In this document: piece after piece, positions 35,536 to 48,800 of the stretch | How the letters are laid out: each line of letters opens with the position of its first letter | How positions within the stretch are numbered: position 1 is the first letter of the stretch | Assembly: GCF_004027225.2 (NCBI RefSeq) | Contig: NC_044277.2 | Span: forward strand, 134,198,057 to 134,262,056 | Length of the DNA: 64,000 nucleotides | Source of the DNA: Strigops habroptila | Lineage: Eukaryota > Chordata > Aves > Psittaciformes > Psittacidae | Direction: 5' to 3' | Notes under the pieces: generated by a model | What the model saw: only the letters and a program-made list of their open reading frames with translations | Database searches by the model: none | Told to the model about the DNA's origin: nothing | Position numbers and translations under genes: made by a program

Positions 35536-38500
35536 ACAGCTTCCCCAACATAATTTCCTTTGGTTATAATTTTTTCTCAAAAAAACTTTGGCTTTTGCAC
35601 AAAAGCCATGTGCCCCACTCCATTATGGAGCTAATAATCTATCTCCATGTGAGAAACACAGCAGATGGACAGACCCTCTACTGCTGCTGCTCCAGGCATC
35701 ATGGGAGCACACCTTGGCACTGCCCTTCATATATATACAGGCTGCATATGCGATTGATGGGGTCCCAGCACCTGCTTCCTGTGCCCCTCAAAATGCTGAG
35801 GCTCCTCTCAAACCTGCCTGGCAGCAGCACAGGGTCAAAGAGGCACATCAGGCAGGGCACTACCGCCTGGCTAAAGGTGGCCTGCTGGGGAAAAAGAAAC
35901 ATGACTTGTGCCCTGTGTGGTTTTTTATAAAGCATAAAAGAGGACTGGAATGCTTTTTCTCAGCTTGTTTTTAAACGGAAAATTGAGATCTGGTATGCTC
36001 ACTTATTCCTGAAAGATTTTATGGGTGAGCAGAGAACTAACTCTTCTCTCTGATCTTGCCAGAAACCTAAGCAAACTGTGACAGATAGATAGGATGTGAT
36101 TTTTTTTACTCATACAGTTTTAAATCCTGCACTTCTCTGCCTGTTTACTTCAAATGCCCTTTATTCACTTGGAAGAAGCATTCACCTTGTTACATGTTCA
36201 ATACTGCCAGTGCCACAAGAAAGCATCAGGGAAGTTTCAAGTTCATATTGCTAGATTTTATTACTAAATTTATCAACAAGACCAAAGAAAGATTAGCCTG
36301 TGGATTTAAATCCTGTCTAGAACATATGTCTACTAAGTTCAGTAGACAAATACATACGTATATATGCTGCTTTCATTTCTTACATGAAAAGAATGAAACA
36401 AGAATTATGAAAACCTTCTGGAGAGAACAGGCTCCTGAAGGGGTTTTTTCAGCTTTTCTTAAAAAGCAACAAGGGGCACAATGATGAAATACTATGCCCA
36501 GACAACCTGGATGTTCTTTGGGTGGCAAAGAGGGTCACACACACAACTGCTTTTCATGCCCATTGCCCTCAGTTCCTTTGCTGACCTGGTCATGCCTTTC
36601 TCCCACGGCCAGAGACTGCAGAACATAGCTTAGCTGACATACGACCTAAATCAGATTTGCAGACAAATCAAATCCTCATTTCCAGAGAATTTGTTCCAAG
36701 GCTTACATTAAGGCAACTTGCAACCTAAGCTCAGCAGAGATAATTTTTAAGTCTTTGATACGTCGCACTTTAAAAGGTTTACAGTGTCTACAGCAGACGC
36801 TGACCCCATTCAATTCTGCCAGGGCAATGGCAACACCGTGATGTATTTGAGATTTTAATTCATATCAGTACACCAAAGATATGGTATAGCAGAAAATAAA
36901 AAAGTGATGAATCACCAGCTGAAGATTTTCAATGAGAAAATACCTGTAAGTTAAGGACAGTATTTTCAAAATTAACAAGGCTTCAGAAGCAGATCAATGC
37001 AGAAATCTAAAATAAATGTTATAGCACTCAATTTTAAAGACAGTATTAGCTATTTTGTCTTGGGTAATGGGAAAGAAAAGGTGACAGATTAGAGTTGGGA
37101 AGAGGGAAATCATGCAGGCTCTGATTAATCAGAACTGTCTACCCACATTTGCCTACGCAAGCAGAATTAAAACCATCAAACAAGTTTTAGGGCTAGATCT
37201 CAGAGGCTGCGGTGGAAATAATATGCCCTGACATTTTGAGAGTTGAAGTGATAAACGATGAGAGCAGCATTTTGTCATTAGAAGTCCTGTGGTCATTTGC
37301 AGAGGATGCCACAGCTCTACCTAGAGAAGAAAGAGTTAAATTACTCAGAGCTATTACATCCTGTCTGCAGCTTGGCGGGACCACATACTGTGACAGCTGC
37401 GAGCTTTACATCCTCTACAAACTGACATTTTACACACATACCGAGTGCATCACACTGTTCAGCTTGTTTTCTCTATTAGCCTTAGCAATTAAAAAGGCGG
37501 CACTTTCTCCGCCAAAAGATGTGCCAACCCCTCTCTTTTGCCTTTATGGTTAAACAGCAAAACTTCACCTTTTCATTCAGATAGGTTCTTGGTTTATTAC
37601 TAAGGGCATCGATACATGCTACATGTCTTCCTTTTTAAAACAGCCTTCTTTTGTTGTGGTTGAGATTCTTTTGTTTGTTTCTTCTTCTTAATTGGCACTC
37701 AGCACAATAAATTTATGTTCAGTTCAGACCACATCTGAACAAGTCCATAGCTCACCCAGATAATCAAATCCGATACAAATTTAAAATAAGGATCCATTAT
37801 GTCATATATTTATGCCATGCTGCCCATCAGGACTTCTTCCACTGCCTTGGTACAAATAAAAATGACAAATGAAAAAGGTGAATCTGGATCAGAGCTGAAC
37901 CTATACCAAAAAGATAAGAATGTCTACATAAATGAGTCATTCCACTGCTTCATAACTATCTCTGTGTAATTATACTTTGAAGTACTCAGAAATAAAGCCT
38001 TTACTGGCTTTTGGACATCTTCTACTACTATCAGTCACTACTGAACTCCATCTCCTTCCCTCTACATCTCCCGCTTTACAGTCCCTTCCTCTGCCACTGC
38101 ATTATTCCACATTTATGATAAATAAAGGTGAATTCCAATTGGGTTTAACAGAGAGGTGACTTGGTCTTCTGGGTATGACACTGGGCAAGCCCCAAAAGAT
38201 CCCCTGGCTTCCAGTTTTTCTTTCATTCGATGACTTTACCTACCTATACCTTTGCTATCTCAGAAAGCGTGAGGCATGAAATAGCCAGGCAGTTATTTAA
38301 ACATCAGGAAAAAAACCCAGAAGTGGTCAGCTCTGCTCTTCCTCTAAACGGGTAAGACCTTTGCAAGAGTTCCCCAACACCTCCATCTCCTTCCCTCAGC
38401 AAGCTTTTTCTTCTCCTTATTCTTCCACTTTTATGATGGTGGGTAACACGTTCATAATGTCCCCAGAAGAAGGGCACTTGATCTCAGAAGAGCAAAATTG

Positions 38501-38989
38501 CCAGGGAACACCCAACATCCAAATTTTAAATTACAGCTGAGAATAATCTGATCATACTAACAAGCTGTGTATGTGCTAACAGTCAGTTTCTGAAACGGCG
38601 CATACCAAATCTGATGTCTAGAATAAGAGATTCTCCATGTCAGCCCACATACAGACATGGTGTGCAGCAGTACAGCATCTTTTGACACACCAGATGGCAC
38701 TGGGAGGTTGATTCCTTGATCTGTTGACCAGCTGTGTCTCCACCATGGAATTGCTAGAACTGAAAGCAAATGATACTCCACCTACCAGCTCTAATGCTTC
38801 AGGAGGCCCTGACAGAAGTTAATCCTCTGCTGTGTCCTAGTGGTTTGGTCACCACTCTGCCACCACTGGATTCGCATTATCAGATACTGTCCTTGTCGTG
38901 TAGCTTGAGATGAACTTTCTTGTGTCCACACAGAGCAAACTAAGAGGTGCATGGGGGCCATAATAGTAACTTTGTTGCATTATCCTACT

Positions 38990-40150
38990 GAGACAGAGAA
39001 CCTTTCACTGGTTGTCTAAGAGTCAAACTGATTCAGACCAAGAATTCATTTAACTCAGAAAGCTGCCTCAAACATGGCTATAAGCGACAGCTAAGGAAGA
39101 GTAGTATATATCAGGGCACACATGTAAGATACCTGCCCCAAATATTTTGTGCATTTCCTCTCAGCACATCTGGTTTAGTTTCTACTGGAAGTAATCCAGT
39201 TTGTGCAACATGAGACCACTCTATAATGTGAGGTGAAGCATATTAAGTGAGGAGGATCAGGGGTTCACTTCAAACACACTCCTGATCTGAATTAAAATGC
39301 TTGTATAAACACAGAGATAGGTAAGGTCAAGGAAAAAGAACATCGCATCCACCTAAACTTCTCGAACCCACAGCATTCTCCAGAAAGGAGTTCCACAGAT
39401 CTGCTGCATGAAGAATTACCTGAATTATCTCCTTTCTGTTTGCTTTGAACCTGGCCACGACTAGTCCCATTTGATGGTCCTTAGTTCTTATACTGGAAGA
39501 GATGGTAAACAGTCAATCCCTATATACATGCCTCCCGCAATTTAGGAGACCTCTACCTATTCCATTCCCTGCAACTCTTCTCTTTTCCAGGCTGAAAGGA
39601 CACACCATGTAAAGTCTTCCTAACACAGAAGCTGTCTGCATCACTGATGAGCCTCACTGTTCTTCTCCGAACAATTTCAGAACTAACATAACCTTCTGAA
39701 ATAAGCTGCTGTCAAATCACGGCTATAGAATAGGAGGTAGTAGTACATGCTTGCTGTTTCACCCTCTATTCCTTTCCTAACAGTTTTTAACATATGGTTA
39801 ACATTAATGCTTCTTAACATTTGCCTTCTTGATCAGCACTGACCTAATGCACACATGGAACCATCTGTTGTTATCCTAAAACCTTGCTCCTGAGTGGCAA
39901 CACCATAATTTGACCCTAAAAATGAACAAGAACTTACAGTCGAGTCTGTAACAACATTAAATGTAATATAGGAATTGTTTGTTCAGATGCACATTCGCAC
40001 AAGAAAACCTGCCATTAATGCATTCCACCATCCTTCAAGAAGTTTCTAGCCCTTATTGTATGTCCATTTCTTGCTACACTCCAAAGTCATCATCTAATAA
40101 CAAAACTCTTAATCCTAGTCTCCTGGAATTTTACACATTTAGTCTAGCAT
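38990..40150 (-). mobile_element. Old amniote CR1/L3-type LINE remnant, antisense
   Basis: The plus strand preserves, in the expected order, antisense blocks typical of CR1-type elements common in turtles and crocodilians: agttccacagatctgctgc (about 39389), ttgaacctggccacgactag-tcccatttgatggtccttagttctta (about 39445-39490), cttttccaggctgaaagga (about 39581), cttctccgaacaatttcaga (about 39661), then gccttcttgatcagcactg and gctcctgagtggcaacacc. Similarity is patchy and many indels are present, so the copy is much older than the bird-type CR1 ends in this window. Family assignment is from memory and the limits are approximate. Confidence 0.6.
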
Positions 40151-40999
40151 CTGTCCCATTTTCCTTTAATCCATCCTTTTGGCATGTGTGTGACTTGCCT
40201 GTCTTTCTTAGGATTTTACACCATTTACAATATATGCCAAGTGAAAAGATCAGGTATTGCCTTTATAGATGATATGTAACATCTATTTCTGGCAGACATG
40301 TAATCAAATAAAATGACAACAAAAAATACCTTCAGAGAGTTACGCAGCAGTATCTTCTTTTCCCCCATGATCTTTTTGCTTCAAGTCACAAAGAATTTTA
40401 AGCCCAGCTTTTCAAATACCTTATATTAAATTTGCTGTGGAAGATCAGTACTGACTGATCTAATGGTGTTTCTACTCATCTCAGTGTGCACTTTGATCAG
40501 TAAAAGGCCAATCTACAATACACATGGTTTGTTTATAGGGACCTATCCAGAACATACGCTTCTTTCAGCATATGAAGGAGGTCAGACAGAGGCAAATGCA
40601 GTTATCTGTGCAATTCTACTGCAGCTAAGCCTACCTAAAGGGCCTCTTTCTTTAGAACTGTGATGCTACAGTGACTTGTGTGATCATGTTGCCCTGACAA
40701 CCAATGGAGATCCTCTTTACAGTTAATCTAGCAGACACCTGTACTTCTGGGACAGACCATTGCTCACCATCACTTGCATTTCCTCCCCCACCGCAATAAA
40801 GCATGGGGATTATCAAAATCAAAAGTGCACTGTACAAACCCAGAGTGTGCTTAACTGGTGCTGTTGTTACGTTGCATCCCTTTAGCCCAGTTGCCTGTCT
40901 GGTACTGTTGAAGCACAGATCAGTATGAGAGCGTTTGCCTCACAGTCTTGGAGTGTTCTGATTTACAAAAAAATCAAAGAAGAAAAACTGCACACATAC

Positions 41000-41115
41000 C
41001 TTCAGGACAGTCCACTGCTCTACAACAATTGCATCATAGCCCTGTACGGGTTTACTGTCTTCCACAGTAACATCTTCAAAGAGAAATATTCCATCCATTG
41101 TCCCATGTAAAGAAT
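41000..41115 (-). CDS. RFTN1: RFTN1 internal coding exon
   Basis: The exon completes a split Asp and encodes 38 codons: SLHGTMDGIFLFEDV, then VEDSKPVQGYDAIVVEQWTV ending Leu-Lys. It aligns with human SLHGLTDGVFIFEAV and QGYDAIVVEQWTVLE. The acceptor is tgttttcacag and the donor aag|gtatgt. It is isolated by introns of 10.9 and 8.3 kb. Confidence 0.95.
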
Positions 41116-43685
41116 CTGTGAAAACACAGGATTATCTGTAAGCTTTACGGAAGGCACCCCATGTGTAGTGAGGCATTGGAATTTATTAATAATAAATTCT
41201 TCCAAGGATGTTCATAAAAAAGCGCACAGACCTTCCTCTTGTAGTCCAGCTCTATTAAATGAATGAGACTACTAGCTACTAAAAACTCTAGCAGCTTTTA
41301 AGAGCAGTCCTACTCTCTAATAGCAAACCTCACTGTCCACTCTGCTGCTCCCGAGTTTGTCCTCAAAACACACAGCTCTCCCCTTTTGAGCAGGCAAAAT
41401 TAATTCAGTCCTCGTTCAGAAGTACTGCTCACCTACTTGAAGTTATACACACACTTTGGGGGCTAAAACCCATGTGTTATGTCAGCTTTGTAAGGACTTT
41501 TGAAAGTACACTTACACCAATGACTACACCCATTCATTCGCACAACTCAGAACCCTACATACAGATCAGCCATCACAGTTACAATGATCTACATGGACTA
41601 AGGGTGATCTGGCATATCTGAACAGTGTGAAAGAAAAGGTACATTCATAACTATTTAATAAATTTATGAAGGCATTTTGACCATCTTGTTTAGTGCCTCT
41701 CTATTCTCATTTGCAGACTCAGCACGTTCAGCCTTTTTCCAGACAACACATACTATTAAAGTTACTTGAGCAGCACTTTCTCCTTCAACTTAGCCGCATA
41801 CTCCATAATCAGCAAACACTCCCAGACGGAAGAACTCAAGTTTTGTCAGCTCCATGACACAACAGAAACAGGGTAACTGGAAAAAGTCCAAACCTTACCT
41901 TTCTTTGCTAAAATAAACTACATAAAAAGAGAAGACAATAGAATTACATTTAGAAAAACTGTAAATAAGCCATGCTGTACTCTTTATGAACAGAGAAAAC
42001 TCCTCTCACATGGACACAAAGCATGTTTTTCAGCCTTTCTAGCTTAAATAACACATTTACCCTGTATGACTGATTATAAAGACCTTGCTCATACACCACA
42101 CCTCCCCCCCAAGTGTTATGTTTTGCCTTGTAAGAAAATTTTGCCTTTTGCCTTTCTTTACATTTTTAGGAAAACTATGTCCCTTGCACTGGTATGATAC
42201 ATGTTTTTGAAATACAACCACATGTGCCAAACTGACAGATCTCTGAACTGACAGGAGAGTCTTCTGGGTAAGTCTGCTTAGCTGTTCCACCAAGTCCTCC
42301 TGCTTCCCCTGGTGGATGTTACAAGGTCAAGAAATGCCAGCAGGAAGGCATTGCTGCCTCCAAGAGAAAAAACGTATCAAACTCAGAACCAATTTTCACA
42401 AAGGAGGCAGTGACAAGGATTAAGAAGGTTCTTACCTCTTGCAGATACAATCTCAGTCAACATCTTCCAATGTTATTATATGATCTGAATTTCAATTTAT
42501 TATCTGGAAATAATAGATTTGTTGTGGGCAAAGTGCACAACAAACCAAACTCCTACAGCTGGAGGCTTATGCCTACAAACACACTGTAGCAAGACTGTTG
42601 GTGCAAGTGTCAAGCATCTGCATACCCCCTTGTTTCTATTTGCTCTTTCTACTACCCTCTCTTGCTGCAGTTTCAATTAAGTCATTAAGTTGTGAGCAGA
42701 TGCAAATACCTGCATCTAAACTAACAAAGCATATTTTTTATTTTTACTTAGTTGTGAAGGAAAAAAGCTGCAAATCACTGGGGATTCTCCTCAGGATTCT
42801 GTTAGGAGACTCAAAGAGGTACAAAAATACACTGTCTACCTTCACACTGACTGTGTCCCCAGGCAGGTTTCCTGTAACTCCATTTAGAATAAAGAGAGAA
42901 GATGACTCCTCACCACTACAGCAAGCCAGTATTACGTGCTGCTGCATTGCTCCAAGGAGGATGAGCTGGACTACAAAGCAGGAACTCCTCTCATCTAGAC
43001 AGATTTCTCATCCAAGTGAGGAGAACAGACATTTTTGTTGTGAAATAACAGGCCAGATCACCAAGTAGCTGGGCTACAGGTTAGAAAACATTGGGAGAAC
43101 AAACCTGCCACATACAAATGAGTACAAGATTTAATTATCATATTTAATTCAGGAATGGCACTTTGTTAGACCCTACATTTCAAAGCAACAACCAAGTCAG
43201 CTTCTGTCCAATATATCATGTTCCAACACCTAAACCCATACCCAAAACTATTTTAGGATGCATAATGTACAAATAGCCCTTTAATTTTCCAAAGCATGGG
43301 TGACAGGACAGCAGCCAAGGCTGAAAGCACAATCCTGTAGATCTCTATTAGACGCAGACAAGCAGATCTTGCCAGGGCAGCTTTATACAGCACTGGTGCA
43401 CCGCTCCTGTATCCTGAATTCTCTAAATGAAATCTAGTGTCGCACTGTTGGCACCACTGCAGCTTGAGCTCGCCCCACACACTTGCCAGCTAATTAATAA
43501 GCGATCAAAACACAATCAGCGTGCGTGTGTTTACACTCACTCGTAAATCATCCTTCATGGTTCACTCTGCTGCGCTTTCCACTCATCCAGTTCACAGCTT
43601 CCACATATGTGAACATTACGGCACATATGTAATGTTTTAGAAACTAATAGCTGAGCTCGTGAGACCCTACAGGCAGCAGATAAAC

Positions 43686-43762
43686 TTGGCAGTGTTAGGT
43701 TTACGGCTGGACTCAATGATCTTAAAGGTCTTTTCCAATCTAAACGATTCTATGATTCTATG
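43686..43762 (+). mobile_element. CR1 3' end, sense, very short
   Basis: The plus strand reads ttggcagtgttaggtttacg, gctggactcaatgatcttaa, aggtcttttccaatctaaac, then gattctatgattctatga. These are the last ~75 bases of an avian CR1 with its octamer-repeat tail, and a severely 5'-truncated insertion. Confidence 0.9.
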
Positions 43763-44574
43763 ACTCTGTTTCCTTGTTGGATGTACAATGATTACTGCTG
43801 AATGCTACATCCAGTCAGCCCTAAGATCCATTAATTTTTTGGCCAGGAAAGAAACCTATAGAAAATGGGAAATCTGGAAGGGGAAAATGCTGAGGGAGAG
43901 GCAGCTGCTGCACACTGCTGTCTGATCAACAGAGTGATGCCGGTGAAAAACTCTATAAGAGAAACTGGTTGATGATGCTCATTAATATGCTCCCTCTTAA
44001 TCATAACCAACCTCCTCTCTACCTGTATGCCACAGTGTTTAAACTTTGATGCCATGAATGCATGTCTGCCAATTCTCACACCTTGGCTGTACATCTTCCC
44101 TTTCACTGCTCATCTACTACCCTTCCGGAGAAAAGGGGGAGGTAAAGGAAAGAATAATTGGATCATTAATTCCTTCCCATGCGAAGCATTTGGGAGGCTG
44201 AGAATAACTGGGGGAAAGGACAAAGCAGCAGAAAGAGAGCTAATGGGGTCAAATACTGGAGAAAAGGCACACCTAAGCCATGCTATGGCATCAGGATCAG
44301 CAGGAATTTCAGGGAAAGTCTTACACAGAGGTGTGGAAAGGCAAGGAGATGGACAGATGCACTGAGTCTACCTGCAGTATCTTTATCACACAGATGCTCT
44401 AGCTCTAAGCATAACTTAAGTCTACAGCCACATTCTACAGCTGACCCACTAAGGGAGATTCACATAATCTAACATTAGATATTTATGATACAGAGGTCTA
44501 CAGCTGAGTTAGTTATCCAAGGCTCTCTTTACAATCCATGGAGAGAAATAACCATTATTTCATTCAGGACCTAG

Positions 44575-45850
44575 TTTCATAGAATCATAGAATAATTCAG
44601 GTGAACTGCTCAAAGGTTCAGCACAAGTGCAGACCAGATTGCTCAGAGCTTTATCTAGCTGTATCTTGAAAATCTCCAAGGATGAAGACTGAACAGCTTC
44701 CTTGGCAGCCTCTTCCACAGTGTGATTGTTTTCATGATGAGAAAGCTTTTTTTTTTTTTTTTACAAACAACCAGGACCTCTCTTGTTTCAATTTATATAT
44801 ATTTTCCTCATCCTCCCACCATACACCTGAATCAAGAACCTGGATCCATCTTTTTTACAGTCTCACAGGCACTGCCAGGCACTGTTAGATCCCCCAAAGC
44901 TCTCCCTTCTCCAGCCTAAACCAACTAGCTCCTCAGTCTTTCCTCACAGGACACGAGCTCCAGCCACTGACTATTTTGTTGGCCCTGTGCTGAACTAGCT
45001 CCAGTTTGTCAACATCTTCCTTGCCCCCTTTGGGCAAGGGCCCAAAACTGGACATAGTATGTGGTCTAAATGTAATCTAATGAGCACCAAGTAGAGGATG
45101 ATAATCACTGTCTTTTATCTATTGGCTATATTGTCATTACAGCCTGGTATGCTATTGCCTTCTCTCCTGCCAGGGCATCCTGCTGGTTCACTTTCAGCTT
45201 GCTGCCTACTAATATCCCCCTCAGGACCTTTTCAACAGAGCTGTTACCCAGCCAGGCAGTCCCCAGCTTGGATTAGTGCAAAGGCCTCTCCCTTCCCAGA
45301 GGCGTGGACACGTCCCTGCGTAACCTGCTCTAGATGGCGCTGCCTTGGTAGAGGGGTTGGACTAGATGATCTCCAGATGTCCCTGCCAACCCTAATGATC
45401 CTGTGATTCTGTGGTATTTGCCCTCATAGAATTTCAAAAGGCGCCTGCTGGCACGTTCTTCCAGCCTGCCCAGGTCCCTTTGGACAGCAGCTCAGCTCTG
45501 AAGCACATCAGCTGAACCCCTGAGCATGGGATCATCTGCAAATTTGACAAAAGCAAGCCCTGTTGCCTCCTCTGCATCATGACAAAGTTGTTAAACACAA
45601 CAGGTCCCAGGACAGATCTCTGTGGTTCTCTGCTTGTCACTCCAGGTTAAGTGTGACCTATTAACCATGACCCTCTGAGCCAAGCCATGCAACCAGTTTT
45701 TTACCCGTCTAGTTGTTGTCCCATCTAGGCTGCAGAGTCCTAACTTGGATACAAAAATATTGTGGGAGCTACTGTCAAACTTCCTTGATGAATTCACCAA
45801 AATGACATCTACTGCTTTCTCTTCATTTACAAATCCAGTAAAGAATGCCA
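44575..45850 (-). mobile_element. Longer CR1 copy, antisense, split by a second CR1
   Basis: The plus strand starts tttcatagaatcatagaata (CR1 3' tail in antisense). It continues through ctccaaggatgaagactgaa, ctgtgctgaactagctccag, gggcaagggcccaaaactgg and the tgctgcctactaatatcccc region. After an inserted sense CR1 it resumes at about 45425 with cctgcccaggtccctttgga, aagttgttaaacacaacagg, and reverse-transcriptase-region blocks such as aaaatgacatctactgcttt near 45800. A 16-T run at 44747-44762 lies inside it. It has no intact frame. Edges are approximate. Confidence 0.82.
45268..45416 (+). mobile_element. CR1 3' end, sense, nested in the antisense CR1
   Basis: The plus strand reads aaggcctctcccttcccaga, ggcgtggacacgtccctgcg, taacctgctctagatggc, agaggggttggactagatga, tgtccctgccaaccctaatg, then a tail gatcctgtgattctgtgg. 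This is a CR1 3' end in sense orientation. Antisense CR1 sequence flanks it on both sides, so it inserted into the older copy in the opposite direction. Confidence 0.8.
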
Positions 45851-48800
45851 ATAAGCCAAACCATTTTGACCTCGCTGTTTGTGGTATCATTTCCCAATCT
45901 CTACTCTTGAATTGACATAACTTCACTCTTTCCTAAAGAAAAGGCTCTGAACGTAAAGGTTACAATCACTGTCCTTCCTCTGAAAACGTTCCATTACCAC
46001 TGCATTTTTCATTAAGGTATCCTACTGTGCACAAAAAGCTATTTTCACTGGGTTGTATAAATATTTGATGTAGCTCAGTTGACTAAAAGCTATTTTGATG
46101 TTCTTGCTTCTGATTTAAAAGAGGTATATGGGAAAAGATTTCTTACTTTACCATGACAGCTTACCTAGTGGGCAACAATTTTCCCCTTGTTGTCTTTGAA
46201 CTACAAATCCCCCTTACTTAGGAAAGTAACCTTTAGGCTGCTATTGCTCTCAATGAGGAAAACTAGCTATCTGTGGCTTTATGTGGCATGTGACCTGAAT
46301 GTTGGCCTTTGCTTCGTATTTGTATTCCTCTCTCCTCCTGAATCTTTTCACCTTCAGTACACACAGAGAAAATAATTCCATATGGATGATAAAAATTCCA
46401 GCCCCAGCCACAGTGGTTGAGGTGACTATAATTGGCCAAATGCATCACTGCTACCTCTTCGTCTGAGGCAATGAGAATGTAACTGATATAATCAATCTGA
46501 CCCTCTAAAAAACCTGACTACTTCCCTTTTCCAAGCAACTTGTATTTTGTTTCATTTGCCTTGTCCTTAAGTACTGTCAATGTTGTCTAGTTGGTTGTCT
46601 AGCTTTTTCTAAGTTTCAAAGGCAGGAAATTCACAGACAGAATGCTAAAACAAGTACAAGAATGCCATGCATTTAAAGACCTTCAGTTCAAAACAAGTAA
46701 AGATGAGCAGGCTTGTGATTACTCTGCTAAGGCATCAAAATATAACCTTAGTTTTGACTCTTCCTCCCTTACCACTCTCATCTTCTCACATTGCTGATTG
46801 GAGACCTGCTATTATAGGAAAGAAAACGACCTCTCCTGTTACATCCTTTCCATTCTCAATTGTATTCATCTGTAGCTTATTACTACAGTCTCTACTTCTT
46901 ACTAGAAGAGGAAAAGGTGAAGTCCTATGATCACTTTAGATCATTAGGGAGGATCAGTTCACGCCTGGGACTACAGGCAGAATTAGCAACGACATGAGCT
47001 GGATGAAAAGCACCAGCCAGTAACTAAACTCCAAATTTAAATAACTGTTATTTGACAACATCAGAATATTCAAGGACCAAGCAAGCTGCTGTTTCTAACT
47101 TACTAGCAAAATCTGAATACATTTAATATATGATGTGACTCTGTGTGGTTTACATATTGTAATTTGCAATTGTGTTCTATTTCTGTTTATAATTATCTGG
47201 TACAATAAGCAAAAAGAAACAATTGTTATCAGTGAACTTTAAAACTCTTTTGAAGACTAATTATTAAACTGTTGGCAGAAGGAAGAAACAGATTTATGAC
47301 TACTGACAATCTGGAAATTTTCACTTCATTGGGCATTCCAAGGACAAGGGGGAAAAGAAGATAATATCCTTGCTTTTAAGTCTAATAAGCAAAATAATGA
47401 ATTCATACTTTAAGCCAAAGAGAAAACCAGCCACCAGAACAAAGAAATGTGATATAACCAATTAAAGAAAGTATGCTAATATTACCTTAATTTGGAAGAG
47501 GATTAATCAGTGAATAAGGAGACCTGCTATGAAGAGCTGGTCAGGCTGTTATAAAAGACTAGAAAAAAGTACGGAGCTGAGAAGCCGCCAGCCCCCTCTT
47601 TCTTCCCTCCTCCCTACCCTGGGTTGTTTCCTGGTGGTTGGCATACGAGTGAAAAAGCTGTTCGTTTCTCTGCAGCACAGGAAGATTTTAGGATTTAAAT
47701 CATAAACATTTAGCTGCAACTGAAAGCAACCTGCAGACGTTCTTAGCAAATGTTCTTCTAATAGCATGGGCATGTTCATGGCGGTTTAACGTAAGTGTTC
47801 TAACTAATACACTTCTAGAAACCTTAGCTCTGAGCTTTTTGACTTCTAAACCTGTTCTTCCTGAAACTGTAAAATGCTAATAAAAATATTCATTAATTGT
47901 TCATCTTCAGTCTTTAATCTAATCTGTCCACTTTTACACTATTTGTTGTCCTGTTTGCACTGAAACTTTACCATCATCATTCAAGCCTACTTTATCTATG
48001 TCTGCAGGCAGTTATCCAGAGCTCCTCACTCTGGCATCCAAGTACATGAACTTCCCCCAGGCCTCTGTTATGTAAATGAACTTTAGAAGTTTAAATAACA
48101 GAAAAATGCTGTGTTTAAAGCATTTTAGAGTGCACTGATAAGCAGTTTTTATTAAAGAAAACACTGAGCCTGATAGAGCTAATTAGGTTTGCCTCTATGA
48201 GTTGCAATTTATACACATAAAGTAAATGACCATTTGTTTTTAAGCAAGTTAACTAGCAATTACAAGGCTTTCCAGGAAGCTGTGTGAAAGCATTCCATCA
48301 GCTGAATTTTAGACCTTCCTTTTTTGCTACTTGCTTGCAAAATGAAAAATTAGGATTGCCTGTTAATTTCCTGATTGACTTTTTCCAGAACTCACTCATA
48401 TTACTGTGCTTCATCATGGGTCCTGGAATTCTGACCAGCAGCAAAATGGGAAGAAGATGCTCTGGAAGCAGTTCCCCTATAATTTCGAGGCACAAACCCA
48501 CTAATCTTAGTAGTAGTGCCCAGTCTATGGGTAACCACATTCCTTTTGAAGAATGCAAAACAAACCAAAATTAGGTGAAAGATTCAGCCATAAGCACTTT
48601 AACCATGAAATACATTAGTCACGTAATTTTCCAGTAAACTTAAATCTGGTTGTAACCAACATTTTTATGCTCAAGTGCTTTTCTTGGTTTATTCCCAAGG
48701 TCCATTGGCCATGTCTCTCAGATCCCTACTATGCACCGAAGTCTGTCTTTGTACAGCAGGCTTGTCTTCAAAGCCATGGTGGCCACAAGTGTAGCACAGA

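Larger units (their letters stand above)
30053..40999 (-). other. RFTN1: RFTN1 intron (10.9 kb)
   Basis: Contains a well-preserved CR1 end at about 35302-35535 and an old amniote-type CR1 copy at about 38990-40150. A purine-rich tract lies near 33370-33410, and an unexplained open stretch at 37195-37550. No exon was found between the two raftlin blocks, which are contiguous in the human protein. Confidence 0.65.

Noticed and set aside
35588..35974. Plus-strand open frame of 128 codons after the CR1 at 35302-35535
   Set aside because: No recognisable domain, low-complexity composition changes along its length, and no splice or promoter context. It lies in an intron on the opposite strand from RFTN1 and looks like chance.
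45098..45926. Open frames of about 100 codons on both strands in the 45 kb region
   Set aside because: They run through nested CR1 fragments. The minus-strand one includes decayed reverse-transcriptase-region sequence but is not an intact element.
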